Counted from the stretch's first letter, positions 10,190 through 20,549 are shown. The stretch: DNA of 64,000 nt from Vibrio sinensis (GCF_003605645.1 NZ_QVMU01000002.1:1-64000); one strand, 5' to 3'. Numbers and translations: made by a program. The notes: generated by a model not told the origin, from the sequence alone.

Positions 10190-11479
10190 ATGGCAGATAA
10201 GAATGCAACCCTTCATATTGAAGGTAAAGCACCGATCGAACTGCCGATTATGGGGGGCAGTATTGGCCCTGAAGTAATCGATGTTCGTAAGCTGGGAGCA
10301 AACGGGTTTTTCACTTTTGATCCTGGTTTTCTCGCCACTGCATCCTGTGAATCTCAAATTACCTACATTGATGGTGGTAAAGGCGTGCTATTGCATCGCG
10401 GTTTCCCTATCGATCAATTGGCTAATAATGCTGATTACTTAGAAGTTTGTTACATTCTTCTTTATGGTGAAGCCCCTACTCGTGAGCAATACGAAAGATT
10501 TAAAACCACAGTAACTCGTCACACTATGGTGCACGAGCAAATTGCGAGCTTCTTCCACGGTTTCCGTCGAGATGCGCACCCAATGGCAGTAATGTGTGGT
10601 GTGGTTGGCGCGCTAGCCGCGTTCTATCATGATTCACTTGATATTAATAACGATGTTCACCGTGAGATTGCGGCGTATCGTCTAATATCTAAAATGCCGA
10701 CACTGGCGGCAATGTGTTACAAATACTCGATCGGCCAGCCGTTCATCTACCCTCGTAACGACCTAAATTACGCAGAAAACTTCCTTCACATGATGTTTGC
10801 TAACCCGTGTGAAGAATACGAAGTAAACCCTGTTGTTGCGCGAGCGATGGATAAGATCTTCACTCTACATGCTGACCACGAACAAAATGCATCGACCTCG
10901 ACTGTGCGTCTTGCAGGCTCATCGGGTGCTAACCCATTTGCATGTATTGCGGCGGGTATCGCATCTTTATGGGGGCCGGCTCATGGTGGCGCCAATGAAG
11001 CTTGTTTGCGTATGCTTGAAGAAATCGGCAGTGTCGACAATATTGAAGAGTACGTTGCTAAAGCAAAAGATAAGGATGATCCATTCCGCCTGATGGGCTT
11101 TGGTCACCGTGTTTACAAAAATTACGATCCACGCGCAACGGTTATGCGTGAAGCATGTCATGAAGTTTTAACAGAGCTAAACATTCAAGATCCACTATTG
11201 GATGTGGCGATGGAACTTGAACGAATTGCGCTCTCAGATGAGTACTTTGTTGAGAAGAAACTCTACCCTAACGTCGACTTCTACTCGGGTATTATTCTAA
11301 AAGCGATTGGTATTCCAGTTTCTATGTTTACGGTTATCTTTGCGATGTCTCGTACTATTGGTTGGATCGCTCATTGGAACGAAATGCACAGTGATCCAGA
11401 CAACCGTATTGGTCGTCCTCGTCAGCTATACACTGGTGAACAGTTACGTGAGTTTAAACCACTGCACGAACGTGAATAA
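10190..11479 (+). CDS. gltA: Citrate synthase (type II)
   Basis: Condenses oxaloacetate and acetyl-CoA to citrate, the entry step of the TCA cycle. At 429 aa it matches the hexameric, NADH-sensitive gammaproteobacterial type. Catalytic residues sit in [26 protein letters not shown] and NVDFYSGI (two histidines and an aspartate). The start has a strong AAGGAG site 6-7 bp upstream. It is divergent from sdh-suc, so the TCA genes share one control region. Confidence 0.98.
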   Translation: MADKNATLHIEGKAPIELPIMGGSIGPEVIDVRKLGANGFFTFDPGFLATASCESQITYIDGGKGVLLHRGFPIDQLANNADYLEVCYILLYGEAPTREQYERFKTTVTRHTMVHEQIASFFHGFRRDAHPMAVMCGVVGALAAFYHDSLDINNDVHREIAAYRLISKMPTLAAMCYKYSIGQPFIYPRNDLNYAENFLHMMFANPCEEYEVNPVVARAMDKIFTLHADHEQNASTSTVRLAGSSGANPFACIAAGIASLWGPAHGGANEACLRMLEEIGSVDNIEEYVAKAKDKDDPFRLMGFGHRVYKNYDPRATVMREACHEVLTELNIQDPLLDVAMELERIALSDEYFVEKKLYPNVDFYSGIILKAIGIPVSMFTVIFAMSRTIGWIAHWNEMHSDPDNRIGRPRQLYTGEQLREFKPLHERE

Positions 11480-11505
11480 CATTAACTAGTTAATGTTTAG
11501 ATATG

Positions 11506-11534
11506 AAAAAGGCTTACCACTGGTAAGCCTTTTT
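11506..11534. terminator. Bidirectional terminator after gltA and the Nif3 gene
   Basis: A nearly perfect palindrome with 14-bp arms around one central base, with A and T runs at its ends. It can serve both gltA (+) and the convergent gene ending at 11563 (-). Confidence 0.85.
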
Positions 11535-11562
11535 AGTTCATTTTTCATGCAGATCATCTATG

Positions 11563-12321
11563 TTAGACAGGATTGTCGATATCGATGAATGTAACCTCTA
11601 GACCATACTCTTGAGCTAACCACTCACCAAGAGCTTTAATGCCATAGCGTTCAGTTGCATGATGGCCAGCAGAAAAGTAGTGAATTCCTAACTCTCGAGC
11701 ACTATAAGTCGTGCGCTCTGAAATCTCTCCGGAGACAAAGGCATCCAATCCATGCTGCGCCGCCAGTTCAATATAATCTTGACCACCACCGGTACACCAG
11801 CCAATCGTTTCAATCATCTTATCAGCTTGATTCGGTGCAATATGCAATGGCTGACGGTCTAATACTTTATTTATGCGATCAGCAAAATCAACACCACTCA
11901 TTGGCTGAGCTAATCGACCAAACATCGCCACCGATTGTGGATTCCCCTCAAGGCCACCTTCCACATTAATTTCAAGTAAACGAGCTAGCTCAGCGTTATT
12001 CCCTAATTCAGGATGAATATCGAGTGGCAGATGGTAACCATAGAGGTTGATATCATTTTTAATCAAAGTACGGATACGCTGACCTTTCATACCGCGAATA
12101 GCTTCAGGTTCACCTTTCCAGAAGTATCCGTGGTGAACTAAGATCGCATCAGCGTTTAGTTCGACCGCTTTATCAATCAGATCTTGAGATGCCGTCACTC
12201 CAGTGATAATACGTTGAATCTCTTTTTTGCCCTCAACTTGCATACCATTTGGGCAATAATCTTTGATCAGTTGTGGCGATAGTTTTTGATTAAGAACCAC
12301 TTCCAGTTGTAAATTATTCAT
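11563..12321 (-). CDS. Nif3-like dinuclear metal centre hexameric protein (YbgI/DUF34)
   Basis: Member of the Nif3/YbgI family, which forms toroidal hexamers with a two-metal site; its physiological role is still debated. The sequence shows the family motifs GVTASQDLIDKA, ADAILVHHGYFWKG (metal-binding histidines) and near the C-terminus FSAGHHATERYG. The ATG at 12321 gives 252 aa and fits the E. coli N-terminus; a longer reading would use TTG. It is convergent with gltA and divergent from the DUF1853 gene. Confidence 0.9.
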   Translation of the reverse strand: MNNLQLEVVLNQKLSPQLIKDYCPNGMQVEGKKEIQRIITGVTASQDLIDKAVELNADAILVHHGYFWKGEPEAIRGMKGQRIRTLIKNDINLYGYHLPLDIHPELGNNAELARLLEINVEGGLEGNPQSVAMFGRLAQPMSGVDFADRINKVLDRQPLHIAPNQADKMIETIGWCTGGGQDYIELAAQHGLDAFVSGEISERTTYSARELGIHYFSAGHHATERYGIKALGEWLAQEYGLEVTFIDIDNPV

Positions 12322-12431
12322 TTTGCTAGCTACTCCCAATTTATTGTCAAAGTGTATACCTAACCTCTACGACAATTCCAGTGTAAAGCGGAATTACGCT
12401 ACAATGAACACAAGCAAAAAAAGGACAATAA

Positions 12432-13196
12432 ATGAATCAGTTGCAACGTTTTTACCAATGGATCGCGACGACACCGTTACTCTTCGAGAACCAAGAACCT
12501 TTTGCGTCCATTGCACACTTGCCTACAACGCCTTTAGTCGCCTCAGATGACTATTCGGGTAATCCACGGCTCGGTTTTCTTTATCAATACCTGTGCACAA
12601 AATTATTCGAAACAAGTAGTCAGTATGATGTCGTCATCGAAGAAGCGCAGGTAAATGATCATACGGGGAAAACTCTCGGTGCCATCGACCTAATTTTAAA
12701 AAACAACCAAACCATGCGGTACGAACATTGGGAAGTCGCCATTAAATTTTACCTGTTACATCAAGGAGTTTGGTACGGACCTAACGCGCATGATCAGTTG
12801 GACAAGAAACTTGACCGCATGCTTACCCATCAATTAAAAATGAGTAAAACATCCGAATTTCTCTCCCGTTTCCCTGATTTTAAGGACGTTTCCGAACACC
12901 TTTTGCTGCAAGGTCGACTATACATCAACCCATTTATAGACGAAGCAATACCGAATCAATGTTTAGGTTACACTCTCAACCCAAGCCAAATTAGCGGACA
13001 TTGGTGCTTTCAAAGTCAATTCAACCTGATCAATGAACCCTTATATCCATTAGATAAAACCCATTGGGCCACTGGGCTCACTGCCTTTGATGAACCTCTC
13101 ACTCAACCAGCCAATAGATTCGTCCATGCTCAAACCAAACAAGGGAAATTCTGGTTCATTGTTCCTGATAGTTGGCCTGCATCAAGCGTCTCTTAA
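12432..13196 (+). CDS. DUF1853 family protein
   Basis: A 254-aa soluble protein that I assign to DUF1853 from its length and conserved core. The segment LGAIDLILKN (D86) followed by EHWEVAIKFYLLHQG (E101, K105) resembles the layout of a PD-(D/E)XK nuclease fold. That fold is recalled for the family and not proven here. Reported relatives are uncharacterised. It stands alone between divergent and convergent neighbours, so the context gives no function. Confidence 0.75.
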   Translation: MNQLQRFYQWIATTPLLFENQEPFASIAHLPTTPLVASDDYSGNPRLGFLYQYLCTKLFETSSQYDVVIEEAQVNDHTGKTLGAIDLILKNNQTMRYEHWEVAIKFYLLHQGVWYGPNAHDQLDKKLDRMLTHQLKMSKTSEFLSRFPDFKDVSEHLLLQGRLYINPFIDEAIPNQCLGYTLNPSQISGHWCFQSQFNLINEPLYPLDKTHWATGLTAFDEPLTQPANRFVHAQTKQGKFWFIVPDSWPASSVS

Positions 13197-13258
13197 TCAA
13201 GTCTCTCTTAAATGGCTAAAACTTGGGTTAAATGCTGACATGACATATTATTTTCAAT

Positions 13259-13284
13259 AAAAAAGGCGACCGAATGGCCGCCTC
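13259..13284 (-). terminator. Terminator of pgm
   Basis: A GC-rich stem (GGCGACC against GGCCGCC) lies after the pgm stop and is followed on the minus strand by six Ts. Confidence 0.75.
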
Positions 13285-13308
13285 TCTTTCACTACTTCTT
13301 GCTGAACA

Positions 13309-14955
13309 TTATAAACCAGCTTGCGCAAACACCTGATTCACGATCTCTTGTGCTTCCACTTCAATCTGCTTCAAATGCTCTTCACCTTTAAAGCTTTCAC
13401 AATAAATTTTGTAAACATCTTCAGTACCCGATGGGCGAGCTGCAAACCAACCATTATCAGTCGTCACTTTTAAACCACCGATCGCCGCACCATTACCTGG
13501 AGCATGAGTTAAACGCGCTGTAATTTCGTCACCAGCTAGTGTCGTTGCCGCAACCATTTCTGGAGATAGCTTTTTCAGTACCTCTTTTTGAGGGCCATTT
13601 GCTACCGCTTGAATACGGTTATACTTCGATTCACCATGCTTAGCAGCCAGCTCTTCGTAATACTCTTGAGGGTTTTTACCCGTAACCGCTGTAATCTCAG
13701 CCGCTAACAGACACAACAAGATGCCGTCTTTATCCGTTGCCCATGGTGTACCATCTTTGCGAAGGAACGATGCCCCTGCACTTTCTTCACCACCGAAGCC
13801 AAAGGTACCGTTATAAAGGCCATCTACAAACCATTTGAATCCTACCGGAACTTCACAAAGCTCACGGCCTAAATCGGCAACCACACGGTCAATTAACGCA
13901 CTTGATACTAAGGTTTTGCCTACTGCGACTTCCTTAGCCCAACCCTCACGGTGGCGATATAAATAATCAATACAAACAGCAAGGAAGTGGTTCGGATTCA
14001 TCAGGCCTTTTGGTGTCACAATACCATGACGGTCAAAGTCAGGATCGTTACCAAATGCCAAGTCATATTCGTCTTTTAATGCTAGCAATCCTGCCATCGC
14101 ATAAGGCGATGAACAGTCCATGCGCACTGCACCATCTTTATCTAATGACATGAACTGGAACGTTGGATCAATCGCTTCGCTAACTAGCGTTAAATTCAAT
14201 TCATACGTGTTACCAATTTGACGCCAGTATTCAATACCACTGCCACCTAGCGGATCAACCCCTATCTTTAAATTCGACTTTTGAATTGCTTCCATATCGA
14301 CAACATTAACCAGGTCATCGATATAAGGTTTCACTAAATCTTGTTCAACAAAAAGCTCAGATGCTTTTGCGTGAGCGAGCGGCATACGTTTTACGCCTTG
14401 CAGCGCTTCCGCAATAAAGCCATTGGCACGATCTTCAATCGCTTGCGTCACTTCAGCTTCAGCAGGTCCACCATGTGGTGGATTATATTTAATTCCGCCA
14501 TCCTGTGGTGGGTTATGTGATGGTGTGATAACAATACCATCTGCTTTATCTTGATTCGCAATGTTGTAAGTTAAAATGGCATGAGAAATGCCCGGTGTTG
14601 GTGTATAGCCATTATCTTGTTGAACAATGACTTTAACGCCATTAGCGATTAATACTTCCAATACAGTAGAAAAAGCAGGCTCCGACAAAGCGTGTGTATC
14701 TTTACCGATAAATAACGGCCCTGTAATACCTTTTTCTGCACGAACGTCAGCAACAGCTTGTGCAATCGCTAATATATGATGCTCATTGAACGTCGACTTG
14801 TCAGCAGTACCACGATGACCAGATGTACCAAATTCTACTTTATGTGCAGAGTTGCTTGCGTCGGGTTGGAGTAGGAAATAGTTGGAAACTAGCGCGGGGA
14901 TATTATGTAAGTCCTGTTGTTGAGCTTTTTGTCCCGCTCGTGGGTGCATAGCCAT
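13309..14955 (-). CDS. pgm: Phosphoglucomutase (alpha-D-glucose phosphate-specific)
   Basis: Interconverts glucose-1-phosphate and glucose-6-phosphate, linking glycolysis with nucleotide-sugar and envelope synthesis. The N-terminus [16 protein letters not shown] and the GTSGHRG segment match E. coli Pgm. The phosphoserine loop [11 protein letters not shown], the metal loop DPDFDRHG and the sugar-binding GGEESAG are all present. At 548 aa it is full length. It lies downstream of seqA on the same strand, the same pairing as in E. coli. Confidence 0.97.
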   Translation of the reverse strand: MAMHPRAGQKAQQQDLHNIPALVSNYFLLQPDASNSAHKVEFGTSGHRGTADKSTFNEHHILAIAQAVADVRAEKGITGPLFIGKDTHALSEPAFSTVLEVLIANGVKVIVQQDNGYTPTPGISHAILTYNIANQDKADGIVITPSHNPPQDGGIKYNPPHGGPAEAEVTQAIEDRANGFIAEALQGVKRMPLAHAKASELFVEQDLVKPYIDDLVNVVDMEAIQKSNLKIGVDPLGGSGIEYWRQIGNTYELNLTLVSEAIDPTFQFMSLDKDGAVRMDCSSPYAMAGLLALKDEYDLAFGNDPDFDRHGIVTPKGLMNPNHFLAVCIDYLYRHREGWAKEVAVGKTLVSSALIDRVVADLGRELCEVPVGFKWFVDGLYNGTFGFGGEESAGASFLRKDGTPWATDKDGILLCLLAAEITAVTGKNPQEYYEELAAKHGESKYNRIQAVANGPQKEVLKKLSPEMVAATTLAGDEITARLTHAPGNGAAIGGLKVTTDNGWFAARPSGTEDVYKIYCESFKGEEHLKQIEVEAQEIVNQVFAQAGL

Positions 14956-14980
14956 TTTGACATCCTTTTTAAAATCATGA

Positions 14981-15025
14981 AAAAATAAAAAACCCCATAG
15001 AGCTCGATTAATTGAGAATATGGGG
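14981..15025 (-). terminator. Terminator-like hairpin between seqA and pgm
   Basis: A stem of CCCCATA with TATGGGG (14993-15025) is followed on the minus strand by a long T run. It lies between seqA and pgm, so pgm is probably transcribed by read-through or from its own promoter. Confidence 0.7.
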
Positions 15026-15037
15026 CTTAGCGGAAAC

Positions 15038-15580
15038 TTAGATCGAGTTTGTCACTTTTTCTACAAGATCCGCTGGAAATCCCATCCGACCCATCAATTG
15101 ATCAACCATTTGACGTTTGCGGCTAGTATTTGAATTCGTGATTACCCAAAACGGAGAAGCTGGAATCGCTTTTGGTTTTGTTGTCGTACCACTTGCTAAT
15201 AACGTTTGCTCATTATCAGCAAAGTAAACACGCTTACGGCCTTTCACCTGAGTAGCCTCTGAGAAGCTATTCGGGTCAATACGGTGCAAGGTTGACAGTA
15301 CTAGCATGAATCGATCAATCGCTTTTTTTAGCCCTGCAAATTCATCAGAAATAAGCAGTGAACGCATTTCTTTTACGCTATCGAACTTTTCTTCTTTTAC
15401 CGCATCTTTGCTAACAATAATGCCTTTAGGCTCAATAATAACTTCCTGTGGTGCTACATAGCTTTTTTGAGCATCAACACTTAGAAGACGACGCAATATG
15501 TCTGAAGCACTTTCACCGATATGCTGGGTTTGACTTGCGATGTAACGGTATAGATCCTCATCAACCTCAATTGTTTTCAT
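15038..15580 (-). CDS. seqA: SeqA, negative regulator of replication initiation
   Basis: Binds hemimethylated GATC sites, sequesters new origins and limits re-initiation at oriC. I chose the start at 15580, giving [19 protein letters not shown] and 180 aa. This aligns with E. coli SeqA; a longer reading has no counterpart. The N-terminal oligomerisation domain (about 1-35) is followed by a linker and the DNA-binding domain, which includes [16 protein letters not shown]. Its upstream region overlaps that of the divergent ybfF. Confidence 0.96.
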   Translation of the reverse strand: MKTIEVDEDLYRYIASQTQHIGESASDILRRLLSVDAQKSYVAPQEVIIEPKGIIVSKDAVKEEKFDSVKEMRSLLISDEFAGLKKAIDRFMLVLSTLHRIDPNSFSEATQVKGRKRVYFADNEQTLLASGTTTKPKAIPASPFWVITNSNTSRKRQMVDQLMGRMGFPADLVEKVTNSI

Positions 15581-15672
15581 TCGCTTTTCACAATCTCTAT
15601 GTTTAAACTCTGGGGGATTATAGCGAGATCTTCTCTGAGACTCTACGTTAAACCAGTCACGAATAAGATAAA

Positions 15673-16434
15673 ATGTCATATCAGCTCAACTACAAACTAG
15701 AAGGTGAGGGTCACACCATTGTTCTGATCCACGGCTTGTTCGGTAATCTCGATAATCTCGGAATACTTGCTCGAACATTAAAAGAAGATTATCAGGTACT
15801 TAGCGTTGATCTAAGAAATCATGGTCTCTCATTCCATTCGAATTGCCATAACTACGAATCACTCGCTCAAGATGTCGCTGATCTACTGAAAAACCTCAAC
15901 ATCCAGCAGGTCAGTATTGTCGGTCACTCAATGGGTGGCAAGGTTGCAGTTAAATTGAGCGAAATCATCGAAGATCAAGTGGAACGATTGATCGTACTCG
16001 ATATGGCACCGGTGAAATACCATCAAAATCGACATGACAACGTGTTCGCCGGCTTAAAAGCGGTTGAACAACAAAAACCAGCAAATCGAAAACAAGCGAT
16101 GGAGATATTGAGTCACCACATTGAGCTTGAAGGGGTTCGTCAATTCCTCGGCAAGTCGTTATATAGTGAGGGGGACTATGTGGCATGGAGATTCAGTGTC
16201 ACGAACTTGTTCAACAACTACCAAAATATCTTAGACTGGCAGCCAATTAGACGTATTGCTACCCCGACCCTGTTTATTAAAGGTGGTGAGTCCGATTACC
16301 TAACAGCCGAACATCAAGCTGATATTCAAAAGCAATTCAGTCAGGCAAAAGCCCATGTCATCGCAAATACAGGGCATTGGTTACATGCAGAAAAACCAGC
16401 AGAAGTACTGCGAGCAATTAAAAAGTTCCTGTAA
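15673..16434 (+). CDS. ybfF: Alpha/beta-hydrolase esterase YbfF
   Basis: An alpha/beta-hydrolase of 253 aa. The oxyanion-hole region is IHGLFGNLDN and the nucleophile elbow is GHSMGG (catalytic serine). The C-terminal histidine is in ANTGHWLHAEKP, with an acid in between. E. coli YbfF hydrolyses short acyl esters in vitro, but its natural substrate is unclear. It is divergent from seqA with only about 90 bp between the starts, the arrangement also seen in E. coli. Confidence 0.93.
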   Translation: MSYQLNYKLEGEGHTIVLIHGLFGNLDNLGILARTLKEDYQVLSVDLRNHGLSFHSNCHNYESLAQDVADLLKNLNIQQVSIVGHSMGGKVAVKLSEIIEDQVERLIVLDMAPVKYHQNRHDNVFAGLKAVEQQKPANRKQAMEILSHHIELEGVRQFLGKSLYSEGDYVAWRFSVTNLFNNYQNILDWQPIRRIATPTLFIKGGESDYLTAEHQADIQKQFSQAKAHVIANTGHWLHAEKPAEVLRAIKKFL

Positions 16435-16548
16435 TTTATCGGTAGATAAACGCAGTACAGAATGCGATCTCAATAGCGACTCACGCATTAACTTTATCAA
16501 ATAACAATGGTATAGTTCTGCGCAAGTGATTAGGCATAAAGGGAACAT

Positions 16549-16767
16549 ATGCTATACGACTATATGAACACGCTCGAGTCCATTGGTCTCGACTTACTTT
16601 TTGCTGCTATCTTCTTCTTAATAGGGATGGCAATAAAAGATGTACTAAAAGCCGGTAATGTACCTGTATTTGGTCGCCGTATCGTATGGTTAGTGCTCTT
16701 CTTAGGTTGTGCTGGTTTTATTGCAAAAGGCATTATTCAGCTAACTTGGGAAGGCGGTTTAAGCTGA
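16549..16767 (+). CDS. DUF2788 small inner-membrane protein
   Basis: A 72-aa protein with two predicted membrane helices (about residues 14-30 and 45-63) separated by a basic loop containing FGRRIVW. I recognise it as DUF2788, a small family often found between ybfF and fldA in Vibrionaceae and relatives; its function is unknown. An AAAGGGAA ribosome-binding site precedes the ATG. It lies 41 bp before fldA and may be co-transcribed with it. Confidence 0.85.
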   Translation: MLYDYMNTLESIGLDLLFAAIFFLIGMAIKDVLKAGNVPVFGRRIVWLVLFLGCAGFIAKGIIQLTWEGGLS

Positions 16768-16808
16768 TTCCCTAACACAAAATAAACATCATTAAAGGTA
16801 ACGAATCT

Positions 16809-17342
16809 ATGGCAAGTGTAGGTATCTTCTTTGGAAGCGACACAGGTAACACTGAAGCTATTGCAAAGATGGTTCAAAAGCAACTAGGTAAAGAGCTAGT
16901 TCATGTACAAGATATTGCGAAAAGCAGCAAAGAAGACATCGATAACTTCGATTTATTGCTACTAGGCATCCCAACTTGGTACTACGGTGAAGCACAATGT
17001 GATTGGGATGACTTCTTCCCTGAGCTTGAGCAAATCGACTTCTCTGGCAAACTTGTTGCTATCTTCGGCTGCGGCGATCAGGAAGACTACGCGGAATACT
17101 TCTGTGATGCGATGGGTACTGTACGTGACATCGTTGAAGAAAAAGGTGCAACGATTCTTGGCCAAACTTCAACAGAAGGCTACGAATTTGAAGCATCTAA
17201 AGCACTTGTTGAAGGCGATGATAGCCAATTTATCGGTTTATGCATTGACGAAGACCGTCAGCCTGAACTAACAGAGCAACGTGTAACTAATTGGTGTAAG
17301 CAAATTCACGAAGAAATGTGCTTAGCGGAATTAGAAGGCTAA
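16809..17342 (+). CDS. fldA: Flavodoxin I
   Basis: FMN-containing electron carrier that can replace ferredoxin for reductases and radical-SAM activation. The FMN phosphate loop is GSDTGNTEAIAK near residue 9. The aromatic FMN loops are present in PTWYYGEAQCDWDDF and GCGDQEDYAEYF. At 177 aa it is a long-chain flavodoxin like E. coli FldA (176). It lies close to fur, as in E. coli, although a convergent gene separates the two here. Confidence 0.96.
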   Translation: MASVGIFFGSDTGNTEAIAKMVQKQLGKELVHVQDIAKSSKEDIDNFDLLLLGIPTWYYGEAQCDWDDFFPELEQIDFSGKLVAIFGCGDQEDYAEYFCDAMGTVRDIVEEKGATILGQTSTEGYEFEASKALVEGDDSQFIGLCIDEDRQPELTEQRVTNWCKQIHEEMCLAELEG

Positions 17343-17353
17343 TTGCTCTCTAT

Positions 17354-17381
17354 TAAAAAACCTCCAATCGGAGGTTTTTTT
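17354..17381. terminator. Bidirectional terminator after fldA
   Basis: AAAAAACCTCC and GGAGGTTTTTT flank a 4-base loop. It serves fldA and reaches the stop codon of the convergent DUF4442 gene. Confidence 0.85.
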
Positions 17382-17895
17382 ATGACTCTCGTTCAACCAA
17401 GTCGTCATCATTAACGATATCACGATACTGCGGTTTTTTCCGTACATACAACTTACGTTGTACCTCAGAAACAACCTCACCCTTAGCATTCTTCACATAA
17501 ATCACAAACTCAGGGAAGCTCTTATCACCATTCATGGTTTCTTGATAAATGGTATCCAGTTGTTGCTGAGTTAAGATAAAATCTGCATATAACTCACTTG
17601 TTCCCGGCTTGATAAAATTAATACTTGCCTCTTTATCCCACACATAAAACTGCTCACCTAACACCCCCATCAGCATCAAAGAATAGACAGGATCAGTCAA
17701 AGAGAAAATGCTACCGCCATACTGGGTTCGATTTGCATTTTTGTTCCACCAGCGCAGTTTTAACTTCACTTTTACTTCGAGAAAATCATCACTGATCGAT
17801 TCAATTCGAATACCGGATCCCCAAAAAGGAGGCCACAAATTCAAGGCTCGTCGTACATAATTGGGGCGATAGATCTTCGCTAACCACTGTTCCAT
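17380..17895 (-). CDS. DUF4442 hotdog-fold protein (thioesterase-like)
   Basis: A protein of about 171 aa that I assign to DUF4442, a family with the hotdog fold of PaaI-type thioesterases. The start at 17895 gives MEQWLAKIYRP; a longer reading adds 25 residues without family support. The region NRTQYGGSIFSLTDPVYSLM resembles the hotdog active-site helix. The substrate is unknown. It is convergent with fldA and divergent from fur. Confidence 0.78.
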   Translation of the reverse strand: MEQWLAKIYRPNYVRRALNLWPPFWGSGIRIESISDDFLEVKVKLKLRWWNKNANRTQYGGSIFSLTDPVYSLMLMGVLGEQFYVWDKEASINFIKPGTSELYADFILTQQQLDTIYQETMNGDKSFPEFVIYVKNAKGEVVSEVQRKLYVRKKPQYRDIVNDDDLVERES

Positions 17896-18006
17896 ATGGG
17901 ATATTCTCACTTTCTTCAATGTTAACAAATTGTAACTGGTAAGATCTGTTTTATCCGTGACACCCCACAAGTTTATTAAATTTTGAGTAACCCTTTGAAG
18001 TTCGGG

Positions 18007-18035
18007 TTTATTGTTATTCCCTTGTACCCTATAAT
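18007..18035 (+). promoter_or_regulatory. Predicted fur promoter
   Basis: A perfect -10 TATAAT (18030-18035) lies 17 bp after a weak -35 TTTATT (18007-18012), about 50 bp upstream of the fur ATG. I saw no clear Fur box over it. Confidence 0.5.
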
Positions 18036-18087
18036 GAGGACAATATTGAATTCTGTTATTTACTGCAGATCATCAACGGGAAAGTAT

Positions 18088-18534
18088 ATGTCAGACAATA
18101 ACCAAGCATTAAAGGATGCTGGTCTTAAGGTTACCCTACCTAGACTGAAGATTTTAGAAGTATTACAGCAACCAGAATGCCAACACATCAGTGCTGAAGA
18201 ACTGTACAAAAAATTGATTGATCTTGGTGAAGAGATTGGTCTTGCTACCGTTTACCGTGTACTTAACCAATTTGATGATGCCGGTATTGTGACTCGACAC
18301 CACTTCGAAGGCGGAAAATCTGTATTCGAATTATCGACTCAACACCACCATGACCACCTAGTCTGTCTTGATTGCGGCGAAGTCATCGAGTTTTCAGACA
18401 ATGTTATCGAACAGCGCCAAAAAGAGATCGCTGAGAAATACAACGTGACATTGACTAATCACAGCCTTTATCTCTACGGTAAATGTGGTGATGGCAGCTG
18501 TAAAAATAATCCAGATGCCCACAAAGCAAAATAA
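18088..18534 (+). CDS. fur: Ferric uptake regulator Fur
   Basis: Iron-sensing repressor that binds Fur boxes as an Fe(II) dimer. The start at 18088 gives MSDNNQALKDAGLKVTLPR and 148 aa, the usual length; an upstream in-frame start is not supported. The N-terminal winged helix includes GLATVYRVLNQF as recognition helix. The metal sites are in the HHHDHLVCLDCGEV segment and the C-terminal CGDGSC. It is followed at once by a terminator. Confidence 0.97.
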   Translation: MSDNNQALKDAGLKVTLPRLKILEVLQQPECQHISAEELYKKLIDLGEEIGLATVYRVLNQFDDAGIVTRHHFEGGKSVFELSTQHHHDHLVCLDCGEVIEFSDNVIEQRQKEIAEKYNVTLTNHSLYLYGKCGDGSCKNNPDAHKAK

Positions 18535-18563
18535 AAAAACGCCCTGCTCAGGGCGTTTTTTTT
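18535..18563 (+). terminator. Terminator of fur
   Basis: A stem ACGCCCT with AGGGCGT is followed by eight Ts directly after the fur stop. Confidence 0.85.
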
Positions 18564-18579
18564 ACTTTGTTCCTGACAT

Positions 18580-18608
18580 AAAAAAGCCAGTCATTCGACT
18601 GGCTTTTT
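18580..18608 (-). terminator. Terminator of glnS
   Basis: AAAAAGCCAG and CTGGCTTTTT flank an 8-base loop. In the minus direction it closes glnS, back to back with the fur terminator. Confidence 0.85.
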
Positions 18609-18638
18609 ACATCACTTGCAAATCGTTAACTCACATGA

Positions 18639-20306
18639 CTACTCAGCGTCGTTTTTAGCCCAAGTATCACGTAAACCAACAGTACGGTTAAATACTAGCG
18701 CATCTGCTTTCGAGTCGATGTCAGCACAGAAGTAACCCATACGCTCGAATTGGTAGCCTTGCTCAGCTTGAGCTGATGCTAAGCTTGCTTCAACAAAACC
18801 ATTGAGTACAACCAGTGACTCAGGGTTAATTGTTTCAGCGAAGTTATCCGCAGCAGCAGGATTTGCTACAGTGAACAAACGGTCGTATAGACGAATTTCA
18901 GCGGGAACACCTTTATCAGCTGATACCCAATGAATTACGCCTTTAACTTTACGGCCATCAGCTGGGTTTTTACCTAGCGTATCTGCATCATATGTACAGT
19001 AAATAGTCGTAATGTTGCCGTTTTCATCTTTTTCGATGCGCTCAGCTTGGATAACGTAAGCACCGCGTAGACGAACTTCTTTACCAAGTACAAGACGCTT
19101 GTACTTTTTGTTTGCTTCTTCACGGAAGTCTTCACGCTCAATCCAAACTTCACGAGTGAATGGAACTTCACGCGCACCCATTTCTGGTTTGTTTGGATGA
19201 TTTGCAACAGTCAATGTTTCAACTTTGTCTGCGTCAAAGTTCTCAATCACAATCTTAACTGGATCTAAAACAGCCATTGCACGTGGCGCATTTTCATTTA
19301 GGTCATCACGAATACAAGACTCAAGAGAGCCGAACTCAATCATGTTGTCTTGTTTCGTCACACCAATGCGCTTACAGAATTCACGGATAGACGCTGAAGT
19401 GAAACCACGACGACGTAAACCTGAAATTGTAGGCATACGTGGATCATCCCAACCATTAACTAATTTCTCAGTGACAAGTTGGTTTAGCTTACGCTTAGAC
19501 ATCACTGTGTACTCAAGATTCAAACGGCTGAACTCATACTGATGAGGACGACAGTCGATCGTGATGTTTTCCAATACCCAATCGTAAAGACGACGGTTAT
19601 CCATAAACTCAAGCGTACAAATTGAATGCGTAATGCCTTCAAGTGCATCTGAAATACAGTGTGTGAAGTCGTACATTGGGTAAATGCACCACTTATCACC
19701 CGTTTGGTGGTGAGAAGCAAAACGCACACGGTAAAGTACAGGATCGCGCATAACCATAAATGATGATGCCATATCGATCTTCGCACGAAGACACGCTTTA
19801 CCTTCTTCAAAACCGCCTGCACGCATTTTTTCAAATAACGCTAGGTTTTCTTCAACACTGCGATCACGGAACGGGCTCAGTTTTCCTGGCTCAGTCAACG
19901 TACCACGGTATTCACGAATCTGCTCTGGACTTAGCTCTTCAACATACGCCAAGCCTTTATTAATCAATTCAATTGCATATTCGTAAAGCTTGTCAAAGTA
20001 ATCTGATGAATAACAAACTTCACCATCCCACTCAAAGCCTAACCAGCTTACATCTGTCTTGATAGACTCAACGTATTCGATGTCTTCTTTTTCAGGGTTA
20101 GTATCGTCGAAACGTAGATTACATTTACCCTGATAGTCCTGAGCAATACCAAAGTTCAAACAGATAGATTTTGCATGTCCGATGTGCAGGTAACCATTTG
20201 GTTCCGGCGGGAATCGAGTATGCACACTAGTGTGTTTGCCATCCGCTAGATCTTTATCAATGATCTGGCGAATAAAGTTTGATGGACGAGCATCTGCTTC
20301 ACTCAT
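18639..20306 (-). CDS. glnS: Glutaminyl-tRNA synthetase
   Basis: Class I aminoacyl-tRNA synthetase charging tRNA-Gln. The HIGH-type signature is [15 protein letters not shown], and the KMSKS-type loop is [11 protein letters not shown]. At 555 aa it equals the usual gammaproteobacterial size, with the C-terminal beta-barrel anticodon domains. The leader upstream of its ATG contains a terminator-like hairpin, reported separately. Confidence 0.97.
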   Translation of the reverse strand: MSEADARPSNFIRQIIDKDLADGKHTSVHTRFPPEPNGYLHIGHAKSICLNFGIAQDYQGKCNLRFDDTNPEKEDIEYVESIKTDVSWLGFEWDGEVCYSSDYFDKLYEYAIELINKGLAYVEELSPEQIREYRGTLTEPGKLSPFRDRSVEENLALFEKMRAGGFEEGKACLRAKIDMASSFMVMRDPVLYRVRFASHHQTGDKWCIYPMYDFTHCISDALEGITHSICTLEFMDNRRLYDWVLENITIDCRPHQYEFSRLNLEYTVMSKRKLNQLVTEKLVNGWDDPRMPTISGLRRRGFTSASIREFCKRIGVTKQDNMIEFGSLESCIRDDLNENAPRAMAVLDPVKIVIENFDADKVETLTVANHPNKPEMGAREVPFTREVWIEREDFREEANKKYKRLVLGKEVRLRGAYVIQAERIEKDENGNITTIYCTYDADTLGKNPADGRKVKGVIHWVSADKGVPAEIRLYDRLFTVANPAAADNFAETINPESLVVLNGFVEASLASAQAEQGYQFERMGYFCADIDSKADALVFNRTVGLRDTWAKNDAE

Positions 20307-20334
20307 CTAAAGCACCTCAAATATTAGTATTGTC

Positions 20335-20378
20335 AGAGAAAAAAAGTGCTCTACGAACTTTTTAATGTTAGTAGAGCA
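20335..20378 (-). promoter_or_regulatory. Terminator-like hairpin in the glnS leader
   Basis: A perfect 8-bp stem (TGCTCTAC 20347-20354, GTAGAGCA 20371-20378, loop 16) is followed on the minus strand by C and then a T run. It lies about 40 bp before the glnS ATG, in the sense direction, which is the geometry of an attenuator or of the 3' end of a short leader RNA. Function is inferred. Confidence 0.5.
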
Positions 20379-20494
20379 GAATAGTTCTAATAATCCACAA
20401 TTATCAGGGAATACACAACTAGAACTCCTACTTTATTGCGAATTTATTTCGCCTAGGTACGTTATTCCGACAATTCTTGATTTTACTTGTCACA

Positions 20495-20527
20495 AAACGA
20501 AAGAAAGCCTCCAAAAGGAGGCTTTCT
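20495..20527 (-). terminator. Terminator of nagE
   Basis: An 11-bp perfect stem AGAAAGCCTCC/GGAGGCTTTCT with a 4-base loop lies 23 bp after the nagE stop. A T-rich tract follows on the minus strand. Confidence 0.85.
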
Positions 20528-20549
20528 ATAACTTCGTTCTAACTATTCG

